Assembly: GCA_963781155.1 (NCBI GenBank)
Contig: CAWAEC010000006.1
Coordinates: 434,001 to 498,000, forward strand
Direction: 5' to 3'
Source of the DNA: PALSA-693 sp963781155
Lineage (GTDB): Bacteria; Actinomycetota; Acidimicrobiia; Acidimicrobiales; Palsa-688
DNA: 64,000 nucleotides
Shown here: positions 44,809 to 52,230 of the stretch, piece after piece
Layout: each line of letters starts with the position of its first letter
Numbering within the stretch: the stretch's first letter is position 1
The notes under the pieces: generated by a model
Told to the model about the DNA's origin: nothing
Seen by the model: only the letters and a program-made list of their open reading frames with translations
Databases searched by the model: none
Made by a program: the position numbers and the translations under genes

Positions 44809-46171
44809 CCGAGGACATATTGAACTCCTCGACACGAAGCGGCGGCATCGCGGTCCGGGTGAAGTAGTCGGCCCACTCCCGCGGCAGCGCCCGCACCGGA
44901 GGGCCGATCTCGGTGATGCGGCTGAGGAGATCGACGGGGCTCTCGTTGAAGCGGAAATTGTTGACGCCGCCGACCACCTCGCCCCTTTCCACCAGGTAGA
45001 CCCCATCGCGGGTCAACCCGGTCAACAGAAGGGTCTGCGGGTCCACTTCGCGGATGTACCAGAGGCAGGTGAGCAGCAGGCCCCGGTCCGTGCCGGCCAC
45101 CAGTGCCTCCAGATCGGGCCCGCCGCCCGGGCCCTCCATGACGAGGTTGTCGACATACGGCGTGACCGGCAGTTCGGTGAGCCCGGCGGAGTACCGGCTC
45201 AGGACCAGGCTCCGCAACACCCCCGCCTCGATCCACGGGGTCGGCTGGAGCGCAAGGCCGTTGTCGAAGACGGACAGGTCGGCACCGGACTCGTGGGCGA
45301 TGACAAACGGCGCGCATTGGAGCAACGGGGCGGCCGGGTCGCTCCGCAGGCTCACCGGCACCTCGGTCAGCCGCTCTCCGACCCGGGTCCCACCGCCGGG
45401 CCGGCTGAACACGGTCCGCCCGTCGTGCGCATCGCGCCCTCCCGCCGACCAGTACAAGTCGATCATCAGGTCGGCCACCGCGCTCGGCGGCAGGATGGTC
45501 TGGTAGCGGCCGGCAGGCAATTCGATACGCCGGGACGCCCACCCGAGGCGCCGGCTCAGCTCCCCGGTGATGATGCCGACGTCCACGTCCTGGAAGTCGG
45601 CGGTCGCCACGCCCGACCAGGCCGAACGCTCAAAGTCGGCCGACTTGGCATTCAGCTCGAGATGACCGGTCGGCTGATCGTGGCGGGCGCGCAAACCCAT
45701 CGAGGAGGCCACGTAGGTCGTGCGCATCTCGTGCTCGGTGTACCCGAAGAGCACCTCGCCGGTCGACCCGGCCCGGCCGAAGGCCTCGCCCAGCTCCGCG
45801 GCCACGTCCTCGAACACCCGGATCGACGTCTCCGCCGGTGGAGCGTCCCAGTTCGCGCCCGCAGTCAGGGGCGCCACCAGGACCTGCCGGTCCTCGGCGA
45901 CGGGAGCCGTGCTGGCGGTCTGTTCGGCCGCCCGGACGAGCGCCTCGACGTCCGCGGCCGTTACCCCGCTCTGCGACATCACGCCCACCGCCCCGCCGGT
46001 GATCGCGATGACGGTCACCTGGTTGTGGCGGGTCACCCCGTTGGTGGTCAGCGTGTTGTTGGCCCACCGGAGGTTGGCATCGCTGATCTCGTCGCCGATG
46101 ACCACACAACCGTCGGCCTTCGACAGGTCGAGGGCCAGTTCGAGCAGCTCCTGGGGGCGCGTCCCGCTCAC
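44792..46171 (-). CDS. TldD/PmbA family protein, PmbA-type subunit
   Basis: Inactive partner subunit of the TldD/TldE protease, 459 residues. Recognised by YTEHEMRTTYVASSMGLRARHD, SGAWSGVATADFQDVDV-like segment, FNESPVDLLSRITEIGPPVR and the C-terminal MPPLRVEEFNMSSVSQAS. It lacks an HExxxH motif, as expected for PmbA/TldE. GTG 46171 starts 7 nt after the TldD stop with GGTGAGGG upstream. The heterodimer degrades unfolded peptides and matures some RiPPs; a link with the mycofactocin locus 27 kb away is only speculative. Confidence 0.88.
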   Translation of the reverse strand: MSGTRPQELLELALDLSKADGCVVIGDEISDANLRWANNTLTTNGVTRHNQVTVIAITGGAVGVMSQSGVTAADVEALVRAAEQTASTAPVAEDRQVLVAPLTAGANWDAPPAETSIRVFEDVAAELGEAFGRAGSTGEVLFGYTEHEMRTTYVASSMGLRARHDQPTGHLELNAKSADFERSAWSGVATADFQDVDVGIITGELSRRLGWASRRIELPAGRYQTILPPSAVADLMIDLYWSAGGRDAHDGRTVFSRPGGGTRVGERLTEVPVSLRSDPAAPLLQCAPFVIAHESGADLSVFDNGLALQPTPWIEAGVLRSLVLSRYSAGLTELPVTPYVDNLVMEGPGGGPDLEALVAGTDRGLLLTCLWYIREVDPQTLLLTGLTRDGVYLVERGEVVGGVNNFRFNESPVDLLSRITEIGPPVRALPREWADYFTRTAMPPLRVEEFNMSSVSQAS

Positions 46172-46178
46172 CCGACCC

Positions 46179-47684
46179 TCACCGACCACTCTCCTGGCTG
46201 GTGTTGAGGATGCGCACGCCGCGAAACAGGGCCGACGGGCACCCATGGCTGACCGGCGCAACCTGGCCCGGCTGCCCTTTCCCGCAGTTGAACGCACCGC
46301 CGAGGACGTAGGTCTGCTCCCCACCGGTCGCTTCCATTGAGCCCCAGAACTCGGTCGTCGACCCCTGGTAGGCAACGTCGCGCAGCTGGCCCGTCAGCCG
46401 GCCGCCACGCACCCGGTAGAAGCGCTGTCCGGTGAACTGGAAGTTGTACCGCTGCATGTCGATGGACCAGCTCTTGTCGCCGATGATGTAGATGCCGTCA
46501 TCGAGCGCGCCGATCAGCTCCTCTGTGTTCGGGCCGCCCGGTGCGGGCTGCAGCGACACGTTGGCCATTCGCTGGATGGGCACATGGCCGCTCGAGTCGG
46601 CGAACGCGCACCCGTTGGACCGGCCGAAGCCCTGGCGGGCGGCCATGCGCCGATCCAGCTGGTAGCCGACCAGGATTCCGTCGCGGATCAGATCCCACGA
46701 CTGGGCGGCGACCCCCTCGTCATCCCAGCCCACCGTGGCCAATCCGTGATCCACGGTGCGGTCACCGGTCACGTGCATGATCGGGGAGCCGTACTGAAGC
46801 GTGCCGAGCTTGTCGATGGTGGCGAAGGAGGTACCGGCATAGGCGGCTTCGTAGCCGAGGGCCCGGTCCAGTTCGGTGGCGTGCCCGATCGACTCGTGAA
46901 TCGTCAACCACAGGTTGGAGGGGTCGATCACCACGTCGTACAGGCCGGCCTGGACGGCGGGCGCGGCCACCTTTTCGGCCAGCAGAGCCGGCAGCGCCGC
47001 CAGCTCGCCGGTCCAATCCCAACCGGTGCCGGTCAGATACTCCCAGCCCCGGCCCGCCGGCGGGGCCAGGGTACGCATGGTGTCGAACTCCCCGGTGTCG
47101 CCGTTCACGGCCACGGCCGTGGCCGCCGGATGAACCCGGACGCGTTCCTGCACCGTCGTGGTGCCGGCCAGATCCGCGTAGAACTTGTTCTCCTGGACGG
47201 CCAGGACCGCCGCATCGGCATGGTCGACGCCCGGCTGGTTCATCAGGCCGGTCGTCCACTCGAGCAGCAGCGCTGCCCTGTCCGCGGCAGGCACCGTGAA
47301 CGGACTCTGCTCGTAGGACGACACCCATGCCACGTCCGGGTAGACCACTTCGTCGGCCAGCTCGATGCGCTCCCTTCGGAGGGATGCGGACGTGCGAGCC
47401 ACGTCTACAGCAGCCAGGGCCGCGTCGGCTGCTGCGTCCGTCGAGAGATCCGTCGCGGCGGCGAACCCCCAGGTCCCTTCGTAGAGGACCCGAACGGACA
47501 GCCCGGCGGACTCCCGTTCGGCCGCTCCCTCGAGGTGATGGTCGCGTACCCGGGTATCGGACTCGCGGTCGCGCTCGACCCGAAACTCCGCGTGGTTGGC
47601 GCCGGCCTGGCTGGCGCGCTCGAGTGCAGCGCCGGCCAGGTCTCGCAGCGGGAGCGCCAGGAAGTCGGGGTCGACAGTGGCCAT
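46179..47684 (-). CDS. TldD/PmbA family metalloprotease, TldD-type subunit
   Basis: Catalytic subunit, 501 residues, with the zinc motif H263-E-x3-H268 (LTIHESIGHATELDRALGYE). Other family blocks: GSPIMHVTGDRTVDHGLATVGWDDEG, RMAARQGFGRSNGCAFADSS, and the C-terminal FNCGKGQPGQVAPVSHGCP. First gene of the tldD-pmbA pair on the minus strand. Confidence 0.91.
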   Translation of the reverse strand: MATVDPDFLALPLRDLAGAALERASQAGANHAEFRVERDRESDTRVRDHHLEGAAERESAGLSVRVLYEGTWGFAAATDLSTDAAADAALAAVDVARTSASLRRERIELADEVVYPDVAWVSSYEQSPFTVPAADRAALLLEWTTGLMNQPGVDHADAAVLAVQENKFYADLAGTTTVQERVRVHPAATAVAVNGDTGEFDTMRTLAPPAGRGWEYLTGTGWDWTGELAALPALLAEKVAAPAVQAGLYDVVIDPSNLWLTIHESIGHATELDRALGYEAAYAGTSFATIDKLGTLQYGSPIMHVTGDRTVDHGLATVGWDDEGVAAQSWDLIRDGILVGYQLDRRMAARQGFGRSNGCAFADSSGHVPIQRMANVSLQPAPGGPNTEELIGALDDGIYIIGDKSWSIDMQRYNFQFTGQRFYRVRGGRLTGQLRDVAYQGSTTEFWGSMEATGGEQTYVLGGAFNCGKGQPGQVAPVSHGCPSALFRGVRILNTSQESGR

Positions 47685-47734
47685 GTCATTTCCACGCTAC
47701 TGGCCGATCGCCAGGCCTCGCTCGTCCCGGACCG

Positions 47735-49564
47735 TCAGCTCGGTCCTTCGGCCAGGGCCAGGGCCGCATCGACCAGCGCCAGGTGCACGGCGGTGGAGGG
47801 CAGATTGCCCATGAGCTCGCCGTTGAGCGGGTCGACCGCTTCCGCGAGCAGGCCCAACCGGCCCCCGGCCGCCACGATGGCCTCCATCCGCTCGTGGGCT
47901 TCCTCCCAGCGCTGGAGCCGGGTCAGCGCCCGGACGGCCCAGAGCGATGCCGTCAGATCGGGGTTGTCGGGGCCGGCCCGTCCGTCATCCACCTGGGGGG
48001 AGTAGCGATAGAGGAAGCGGTCGGAACCCAGCCGGTCGAGCACCCGATCCACGGTGGCGGCCACGACCGGGTGGGCGGTAGGCCACGGACCCCGCCAGGC
48101 GACACGGACCAGCGCCGCGTCCGGTTCGTCCCCGTCGCCGCGGCCCGGACGGCCGTCCCGGCGCAGACCTCCATCGGCTGCCACCCCGGCCGTCTCGAGC
48201 CAGGTCAGTATCCCTCGTGCTTCTTGCTGCCAGGCCACCGCTTGGAGATCGAGCGGATTGGCAGCCCGAGCCAGCTGGGCCATCCGGTTGAGGGCCGACC
48301 AGGCCTGGATCCGCGACGCCACCAGCAAGCCCGGGGGCCCCATCGATTCCCACACCCCGGCGTCGGGTTCGGACCAGTGGTCGGCGACCCAGTCGGCCGC
48401 ATCAGCAAGGGCGGCCCAGGCGCCGGCGAGAGGGCCAGGCCCGTGGCTCCCGCCGGGGCCGGCGGTGCTGGCCCCGTAGCCGGCGACCACGTCGCCGTAG
48501 AGGTCGAGATCCACCACACCCATGGGGGATCCGGTCACCACGGGCTGCGACCGCCGCCATCCGGTCAGGCTGAGCACCTCCTGTTCCGGGACGGGTTGCC
48601 CGTCAGCGTCGAGTGCTACCGGCCACGGCAGGGGCGCGCCCGAGACCACCTGGCGCAGCCAGCCCTCCGCCGCCTCCGCGTCCTCCGGGAAGCCGGCCCC
48701 CGCCCAGGTCGCGGTGGCGCCCGCCGCGTCGCGGAGGCGCACCCAGCGCTCGTCTGCCGTTCGCTCGCTGCCGCTGCGCCGGGGGAGCGAGGTGGTGCCC
48801 GCGGCGGCCGGGCCGCCCCCGGGCCCGGTGAGCGACCGCACGGCCAGCAGGCTCCGTTCGACCGCCGGCCCATACGGTCCGCCGTAGACCAGGGGTGCCA
48901 GCCAGCTCCGCCACGCCAGTTCCGTGTCCGAGACCGCTCGCCGAGCCGACTCCACCGACTGCGGTCCCGGGCCGCCCAGCCGCTCGATCGTGACAACGAA
49001 GGCATCCCCCGGTTCCAGCCGGCGCACGGCCCGCCACCGGGGCCGGTCCCGGCCGAGGGGCTCGAAGCGAAGCGGGAACCCGGTCCGAACGATCACCCCG
49101 TCGACGACCAGGCCGGCCTCGAAGGCGGCCACCTCCTGCGCCGGCCCCCAGGCTCCGGCCGGGTGCACCTCGACCTCCACGTCCATCGGTCCGGCCAGCG
49201 CGGTCACGATCCGGACCAGCTGACCCGGCGCCACCAGACCGGGTCCGGGCCAGGGAAGCAGATCGACGATCGACAGCCGCCCCCCGGCTCCATCGGCCAG
49301 CACCGTTTCGAGGACGTTCGTGCCGGCCCGATAGCCCTGTTCGAACGGCGGAAGGCGCCGGGTGGCCTCGGTACCGCTACGAACCGGGCCGGCGCGGACC
49401 GCCCCTCCCGCAGGATCGAGCAACAACCAGCAAGCGGGCGCCGTTGCGATGCCCTCGGGGCAATACCAGTCCAGGGTCCCGTCGCCGCTGACCAGCCCAC
49501 CGCGGATCCCGTCGCCAATCCAGCCGCGGGCGCCGAGCGGCACCCGGCCGGGGTCGGTGATCAA
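47735..49564 (-). CDS. Glycoside hydrolase family 15-like protein
   Basis: 609 residues arranged like bacterial GH15 glucoamylase/trehalase: an N-terminal beta-sandwich (GARGWIGDGIRGGLVSGDGTLDWYCPEGIATAPACWLLLDP) and a C-terminal (alpha/alpha)6 barrel. The first catalytic Glu is plausible in DAGVWESMGPPGLLVASRIQAWSALNRM and the C-terminal motif GNLPSTAVHLALVDAA replaces the usual GNFPQAFSH. The block normally reading W-x-W-P-R-D is altered (TATWAGAGFPEDAEAAEGWL). Divergent or possibly inactive; substrate unknown. Confidence 0.8.
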   Translation of the reverse strand: MITDPGRVPLGARGWIGDGIRGGLVSGDGTLDWYCPEGIATAPACWLLLDPAGGAVRAGPVRSGTEATRRLPPFEQGYRAGTNVLETVLADGAGGRLSIVDLLPWPGPGLVAPGQLVRIVTALAGPMDVEVEVHPAGAWGPAQEVAAFEAGLVVDGVIVRTGFPLRFEPLGRDRPRWRAVRRLEPGDAFVVTIERLGGPGPQSVESARRAVSDTELAWRSWLAPLVYGGPYGPAVERSLLAVRSLTGPGGGPAAAGTTSLPRRSGSERTADERWVRLRDAAGATATWAGAGFPEDAEAAEGWLRQVVSGAPLPWPVALDADGQPVPEQEVLSLTGWRRSQPVVTGSPMGVVDLDLYGDVVAGYGASTAGPGGSHGPGPLAGAWAALADAADWVADHWSEPDAGVWESMGPPGLLVASRIQAWSALNRMAQLARAANPLDLQAVAWQQEARGILTWLETAGVAADGGLRRDGRPGRGDGDEPDAALVRVAWRGPWPTAHPVVAATVDRVLDRLGSDRFLYRYSPQVDDGRAGPDNPDLTASLWAVRALTRLQRWEEAHERMEAIVAAGGRLGLLAEAVDPLNGELMGNLPSTAVHLALVDAALALAEGPS

Positions 49565-49573
49565 GGTGAGTTC

Positions 49574-50044
49574 TTAAGCCCCGACTGCGACGATCTCAAC
49601 CTCGAGCGAACCGCTCGGGGCGTCGTAGGAGACCTTGTCGCCTTCTTTTCTGCCCATCAGCGCCTGGCCCAGCGGGGAGTTGGGGGACACCACCGCGATC
49701 CCCTCCCGCCGCTCCTCGATTGACCCGATCAGATAGCGCTCGACATCGTCATCCCCGACGTAGCGCAGCGACACGACCGTCCCGGTGCCGACGGCGCCGT
49801 CCGCGCCGGTGGCATTGTCAACGATCACTACGTCCGAGAGCATGCCCTCGAGTTGGCGGATGCGGGCCTCCATTTTTCCCTGAGCGTCCTTGGCGGCGTG
49901 GTAGTCGCCGTTCTCCGACAGGTCACCCAGAGCCCGGGCGGCCTCGATGGCCCGGGCGATGTCGATCCGGCCGCGCGTGCGCAGGTCCTCGAGCTCGGCC
50001 CGTAGCCGGTCGAAGGCGTCTTGAGAAAGTTCCGTCGCAGCCAT
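49574..50044 (-). CDS. greA: Transcription elongation factor GreA
   Basis: Stimulates transcript cleavage by backtracked RNA polymerase. 156 residues: N-terminal coiled coil (LRAELEDLRTRGRIDIARAI, ARALGDLSENGDYHAAKDAQ with the acidic tip DLSENGDY) and a C-terminal FKBP-like domain (SPNSPLGQALMGRKEGDKV). ATG 50044 is 7 nt after a TAGCCT -10, arguing against longer starts in the open frame. Confidence 0.95.
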   Translation of the reverse strand: MAATELSQDAFDRLRAELEDLRTRGRIDIARAIEAARALGDLSENGDYHAAKDAQGKMEARIRQLEGMLSDVVIVDNATGADGAVGTGTVVSLRYVGDDDVERYLIGSIEERREGIAVVSPNSPLGQALMGRKEGDKVSYDAPSGSLEVEIVAVGA

Positions 50045-50051
50045 AGGACCC

Positions 50052-50057
50052 AGGCTA
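50052..50057 (-). promoter_or_regulatory. Leaderless-type -10 element (TAGCCT) of greA
   Basis: On the minus strand TAGCCT, seven bases, then the ATG of greA. No Shine-Dalgarno sequence. Confidence 0.45.
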
Positions 50058-50064
50058 GTGGCGG

Positions 50065-50093
50065 TTGACGCCCAGGCGGTCATCCGCGAAACT
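50065..50093 (+). promoter_or_regulatory. Sigma-70-type promoter of the leuB-ilvE-cimA operon
   Basis: TTGACG (50065-50070), a 17-nt spacer and GAAACT (50088-50093). Start of transcription would fall near 50100, only a few bases before the leader-peptide ATG at 50103. Confidence 0.55.
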
Positions 50094-50102
50094 GTGCAAA
50101 CC

Positions 50103-50156
50103 ATGTCGCCATCAGCACGCGTCCGTCCTACCGCCGGAATCGTAATTATCGTGTAG
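50103..50156 (+). CDS. Branched-chain amino-acid leader peptide (attenuator control peptide)
   Basis: A 17-codon ORF encoding MSPSARVRPTAGIVIIV followed by TAG. The last five codons before the stop are ATC GTA ATT ATC GTG: a run of isoleucine and valine codons, the hallmark of ilv/leu leader peptides whose slow translation signals shortage of these amino acids. It begins right after the predicted promoter and ends exactly where the first hairpin begins. Too short for usual gene finders. Confidence 0.75.
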   Translation: MSPSARVRPTAGIVIIV

Positions 50157-50213
50157 CGCATCGGACCTCGAGCCGATGCGCTGTGCCGACCGTCCCGATG
50201 GGGCGGTCGTTTT
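50156..50213 (+). terminator. Attenuator: pause hairpin and intrinsic terminator before leuB
   Basis: Hairpin 1: GCGCATCGG (50156-50164) pairs with CCGATGCGC (50173-50181), 8-nt loop. Hairpin 2: GACCGTCCC (50188-50196) pairs with GGGGCGGTC (50200-50208, one G-U) and is followed by GTTTTG, an intrinsic terminator. A possible alternative pairing is CATCGGAC (50159-50166) with GTCCCGATG (50192-50200), one bulge, which would break both hairpins. The T tract is short. Confidence 0.72.
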
Positions 50214-50229
50214 GTGTCCGGACCCCGAG

Positions 50230-50274
50230 CCAAACCGAAACAGGCCAAACCGAAACAGGCCAAACCGAAACAGG
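50230..50274 (+). repeat. Three tandem 15-bp repeats between the attenuator and leuB
   Basis: CCAAACCGAAACAGG three times in perfect tandem. The last unit runs into AGAG, forming the leuB Shine-Dalgarno sequence CAGGAGAG. The repeats are in frame with leuB (Ala-Lys-Pro-Lys-Gln units), so slippage would keep any N-terminal extension in frame. Confidence 0.85.
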
Positions 50275-50285
50275 AGAGCGCCACT

Positions 50286-51302
50286 GTGAAACCGCTGAAA
50301 ATCGCCGTCATCCCCGGCGACGGCATCGGCGTCGAGGTCCTTACCGAGGGCCTCAAGGTGGCCCGGGCCGCCGGAGCCAGCCTGGAGACCACCGAGTACG
50401 ACCTTGGTGGCCGCCGCTACCTGGCAACCGGCGAGGTGCTCCCCGACAGCGTCCTCGACGAACTCCGCGGCTTCGATGGCATCCTTCTCGGCGCCGTCGG
50501 CACCCCCGAAGTGCCGCCGGGCATCCTCGAGCGAGGGCTGCTGCTGCGCCTGCGGTTCGAGCTCGATCTCTACGTCAACCTCCGGCCCTTTGTCGCTGCC
50601 GCGAGCGTGGGCGCCGGGGTCCCGATTGACCTGGCTGTCGTCCGGGAAAACACCGAGGGCGCTTACGCTGGGGAGGGTGGGTTCCTACGCAAAGGCACGC
50701 CGGCGGAAATCGCCACCCAGGGATCGGTCAACACCCGGTACGGGGTGGAACGCTGCGTCCGTTACGCCTTCGACCTGGCCCGGTCCCGTCTCCGGAGCCA
50801 TCTGACCTTGGTACACAAGACCAACGTGATGACATTCTCCGGTGATCTGTGGCAGCGCACCTTCGATCAGGTGGCGCTCGAGTACCCCGACGTTTCGACG
50901 GCATACAACCACGTGGACGCCGCGTGTATCTACTTCGTCGAGTCGCCAGAGCGCTACGACGTCGTCGTCACCGACAACCTCTTCGGCGATATCCTCACGG
51001 ACCTCGGAGGGGCGATCGCCGGCGGAATCGGCCGGGCCGCATCAGCCAACCTCAACCCGGCCCGGAACGGGCCTTCCATGTTCGAACCCGTGCACGGCTC
51101 GGCGCCCGACATCGCGGGCACCGGTCGAGCCGATCCGACGGCCGCCATCATCTCCACGGCCATGATGCTCGACTTCCTCGGCGACAACACCGGGGCAGGG
51201 CGCATCACGCGGGCGGTGGCGGCCATGCGTTCCGAAGGGACGCTCTCGACATCCGAGACGGGCGACGCCATCGCCGATCTCGTTGCTGCAGAAAGGGTGT
51301 AG
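50286..51302 (+). CDS. leuB: 3-Isopropylmalate dehydrogenase
   Basis: NAD-dependent oxidative decarboxylation in leucine synthesis. 338 residues from GTG 50286: KIAVIPGDGIGVEVLTEGLKV, LLRLRFELDLYVNLRP (substrate arginines), VVRENTEGAYAGEGG, TDNLFGDILTDLGGAIAGGIG (metal-binding aspartates) and EPVHGSAPDIAG. AGGAGAG lies 9 nt before the GTG; an upstream GTG at 50214 would add the repeat-coded extension but starts inside the terminator T-tract and is disfavoured. Related tartrate/isocitrate dehydrogenases share the fold, but the operon supports LeuB. Confidence 0.92.
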   Translation: MKPLKIAVIPGDGIGVEVLTEGLKVARAAGASLETTEYDLGGRRYLATGEVLPDSVLDELRGFDGILLGAVGTPEVPPGILERGLLLRLRFELDLYVNLRPFVAAASVGAGVPIDLAVVRENTEGAYAGEGGFLRKGTPAEIATQGSVNTRYGVERCVRYAFDLARSRLRSHLTLVHKTNVMTFSGDLWQRTFDQVALEYPDVSTAYNHVDAACIYFVESPERYDVVVTDNLFGDILTDLGGAIAGGIGRAASANLNPARNGPSMFEPVHGSAPDIAGTGRADPTAAIISTAMMLDFLGDNTGAGRITRAVAAMRSEGTLSTSETGDAIADLVAAERV

Positions 51303-51306
51303 TGCC

Positions 51307-52230
51307 ATGCCGATCACCAAAACAGATAAGATCTGGATGGACGGCGAGCTCGTCGATTGGGACAACGCTCGCATCCACATTTTGACCCATACGCTCCACT
51401 ACGGGTGCGGGGTATTCGAGGGGATCCGGGCGTACCCCACCGACAACGGGCCGGCTGTCTTTCGCCTGACCGATCACATCAACCGGCTGTACGACTCGGC
51501 CAAGATCTTTCTCATCGACATCCCGTTCAGTCCGGACGAGTTGATCGAGGCCACCAAGACGACCGTCCGGGTCAACGGTCTGCCCGAGTGCTATATCCGG
51601 CCTATCGTGTACCTGGGGTACGGCGAGATGGGCCTCAACCCGCTGCCGTGCCCGGTACAGGTGTCGATCGCCGTGTGGCCCTGGGGTGCCTATCTCGGCG
51701 CGGACGGGATCGCCAATGGGGTACGTACCAAGATCAGCGCCTGGCGCCGGCACGACCCCAATGCCATCCCGCCTGCGGCCAAAGGAACCGGCATGTACAT
51801 CAACTCGTCGATGGCGAAGATCGAGGCCATCAAAGCCGGATACGACGAGGCCATTCTGCTCTCGCCACAGGGATATGTCAGCGAGTGCACGGGTGAAAAT
51901 ATATTCATAGTGCGGGGTGGCCGCATCATGACTCCACCATTGTCGGCCGGCGCCCTGGAGGGCATCACTCAGAGCTCGGTAATGACCATTGCCACCGATC
52001 TTGGCTTTGATGCCGTGTCCGAAAACCTCCTTCGCTCCGACCTGTACACCGCCGATGAGGCGTTCTTGTCGGGCACAGCAGCAGAAGTGGTGCCGATCAT
52101 CTCGGTGGACGACCGGGTCGTTGGCGACGGCCAGCCCGGCCCGATCACCCGCCGCATCCAGGAGGTCTTTCGAGGCGCCGTTCGGGGTCAGGTAGACCGG
52201 TACAAGGACTGGGTGGAGTATGTCGGCTGA
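51307..52230 (+). CDS. ilvE: Branched-chain amino-acid aminotransferase
   Basis: PLP enzyme (fold type IV) for the last step of Ile, Leu and Val synthesis. 307 residues; IHILTHTLHYGCGVFEGIRAY at the N-terminus, PLP lysine K159 (IPPAAKGTGMYINS), GYVSECTGENIFIV and ITQSSVMTIATDLGF. ATG 51307 follows the leuB stop by 4 nt with AAAGGG upstream. Overlaps cimA by 11 nt. Confidence 0.95.
   Translation: MPITKTDKIWMDGELVDWDNARIHILTHTLHYGCGVFEGIRAYPTDNGPAVFRLTDHINRLYDSAKIFLIDIPFSPDELIEATKTTVRVNGLPECYIRPIVYLGYGEMGLNPLPCPVQVSIAVWPWGAYLGADGIANGVRTKISAWRRHDPNAIPPAAKGTGMYINSSMAKIEAIKAGYDEAILLSPQGYVSECTGENIFIVRGGRIMTPPLSAGALEGITQSSVMTIATDLGFDAVSENLLRSDLYTADEAFLSGTAAEVVPIISVDDRVVGDGQPGPITRRIQEVFRGAVRGQVDRYKDWVEYVG

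Noticed and set aside
47327..49723. A 798-codon plus-strand ORF
   Set aside because: Antisense to the tldD, GH15-like and greA genes; no motifs.
50214..50285. Upstream start of leuB at GTG 50214
   Set aside because: It begins within the terminator T-tract without a ribosome binding site; GTG 50286 has AGGAGAG and the family N-terminus.
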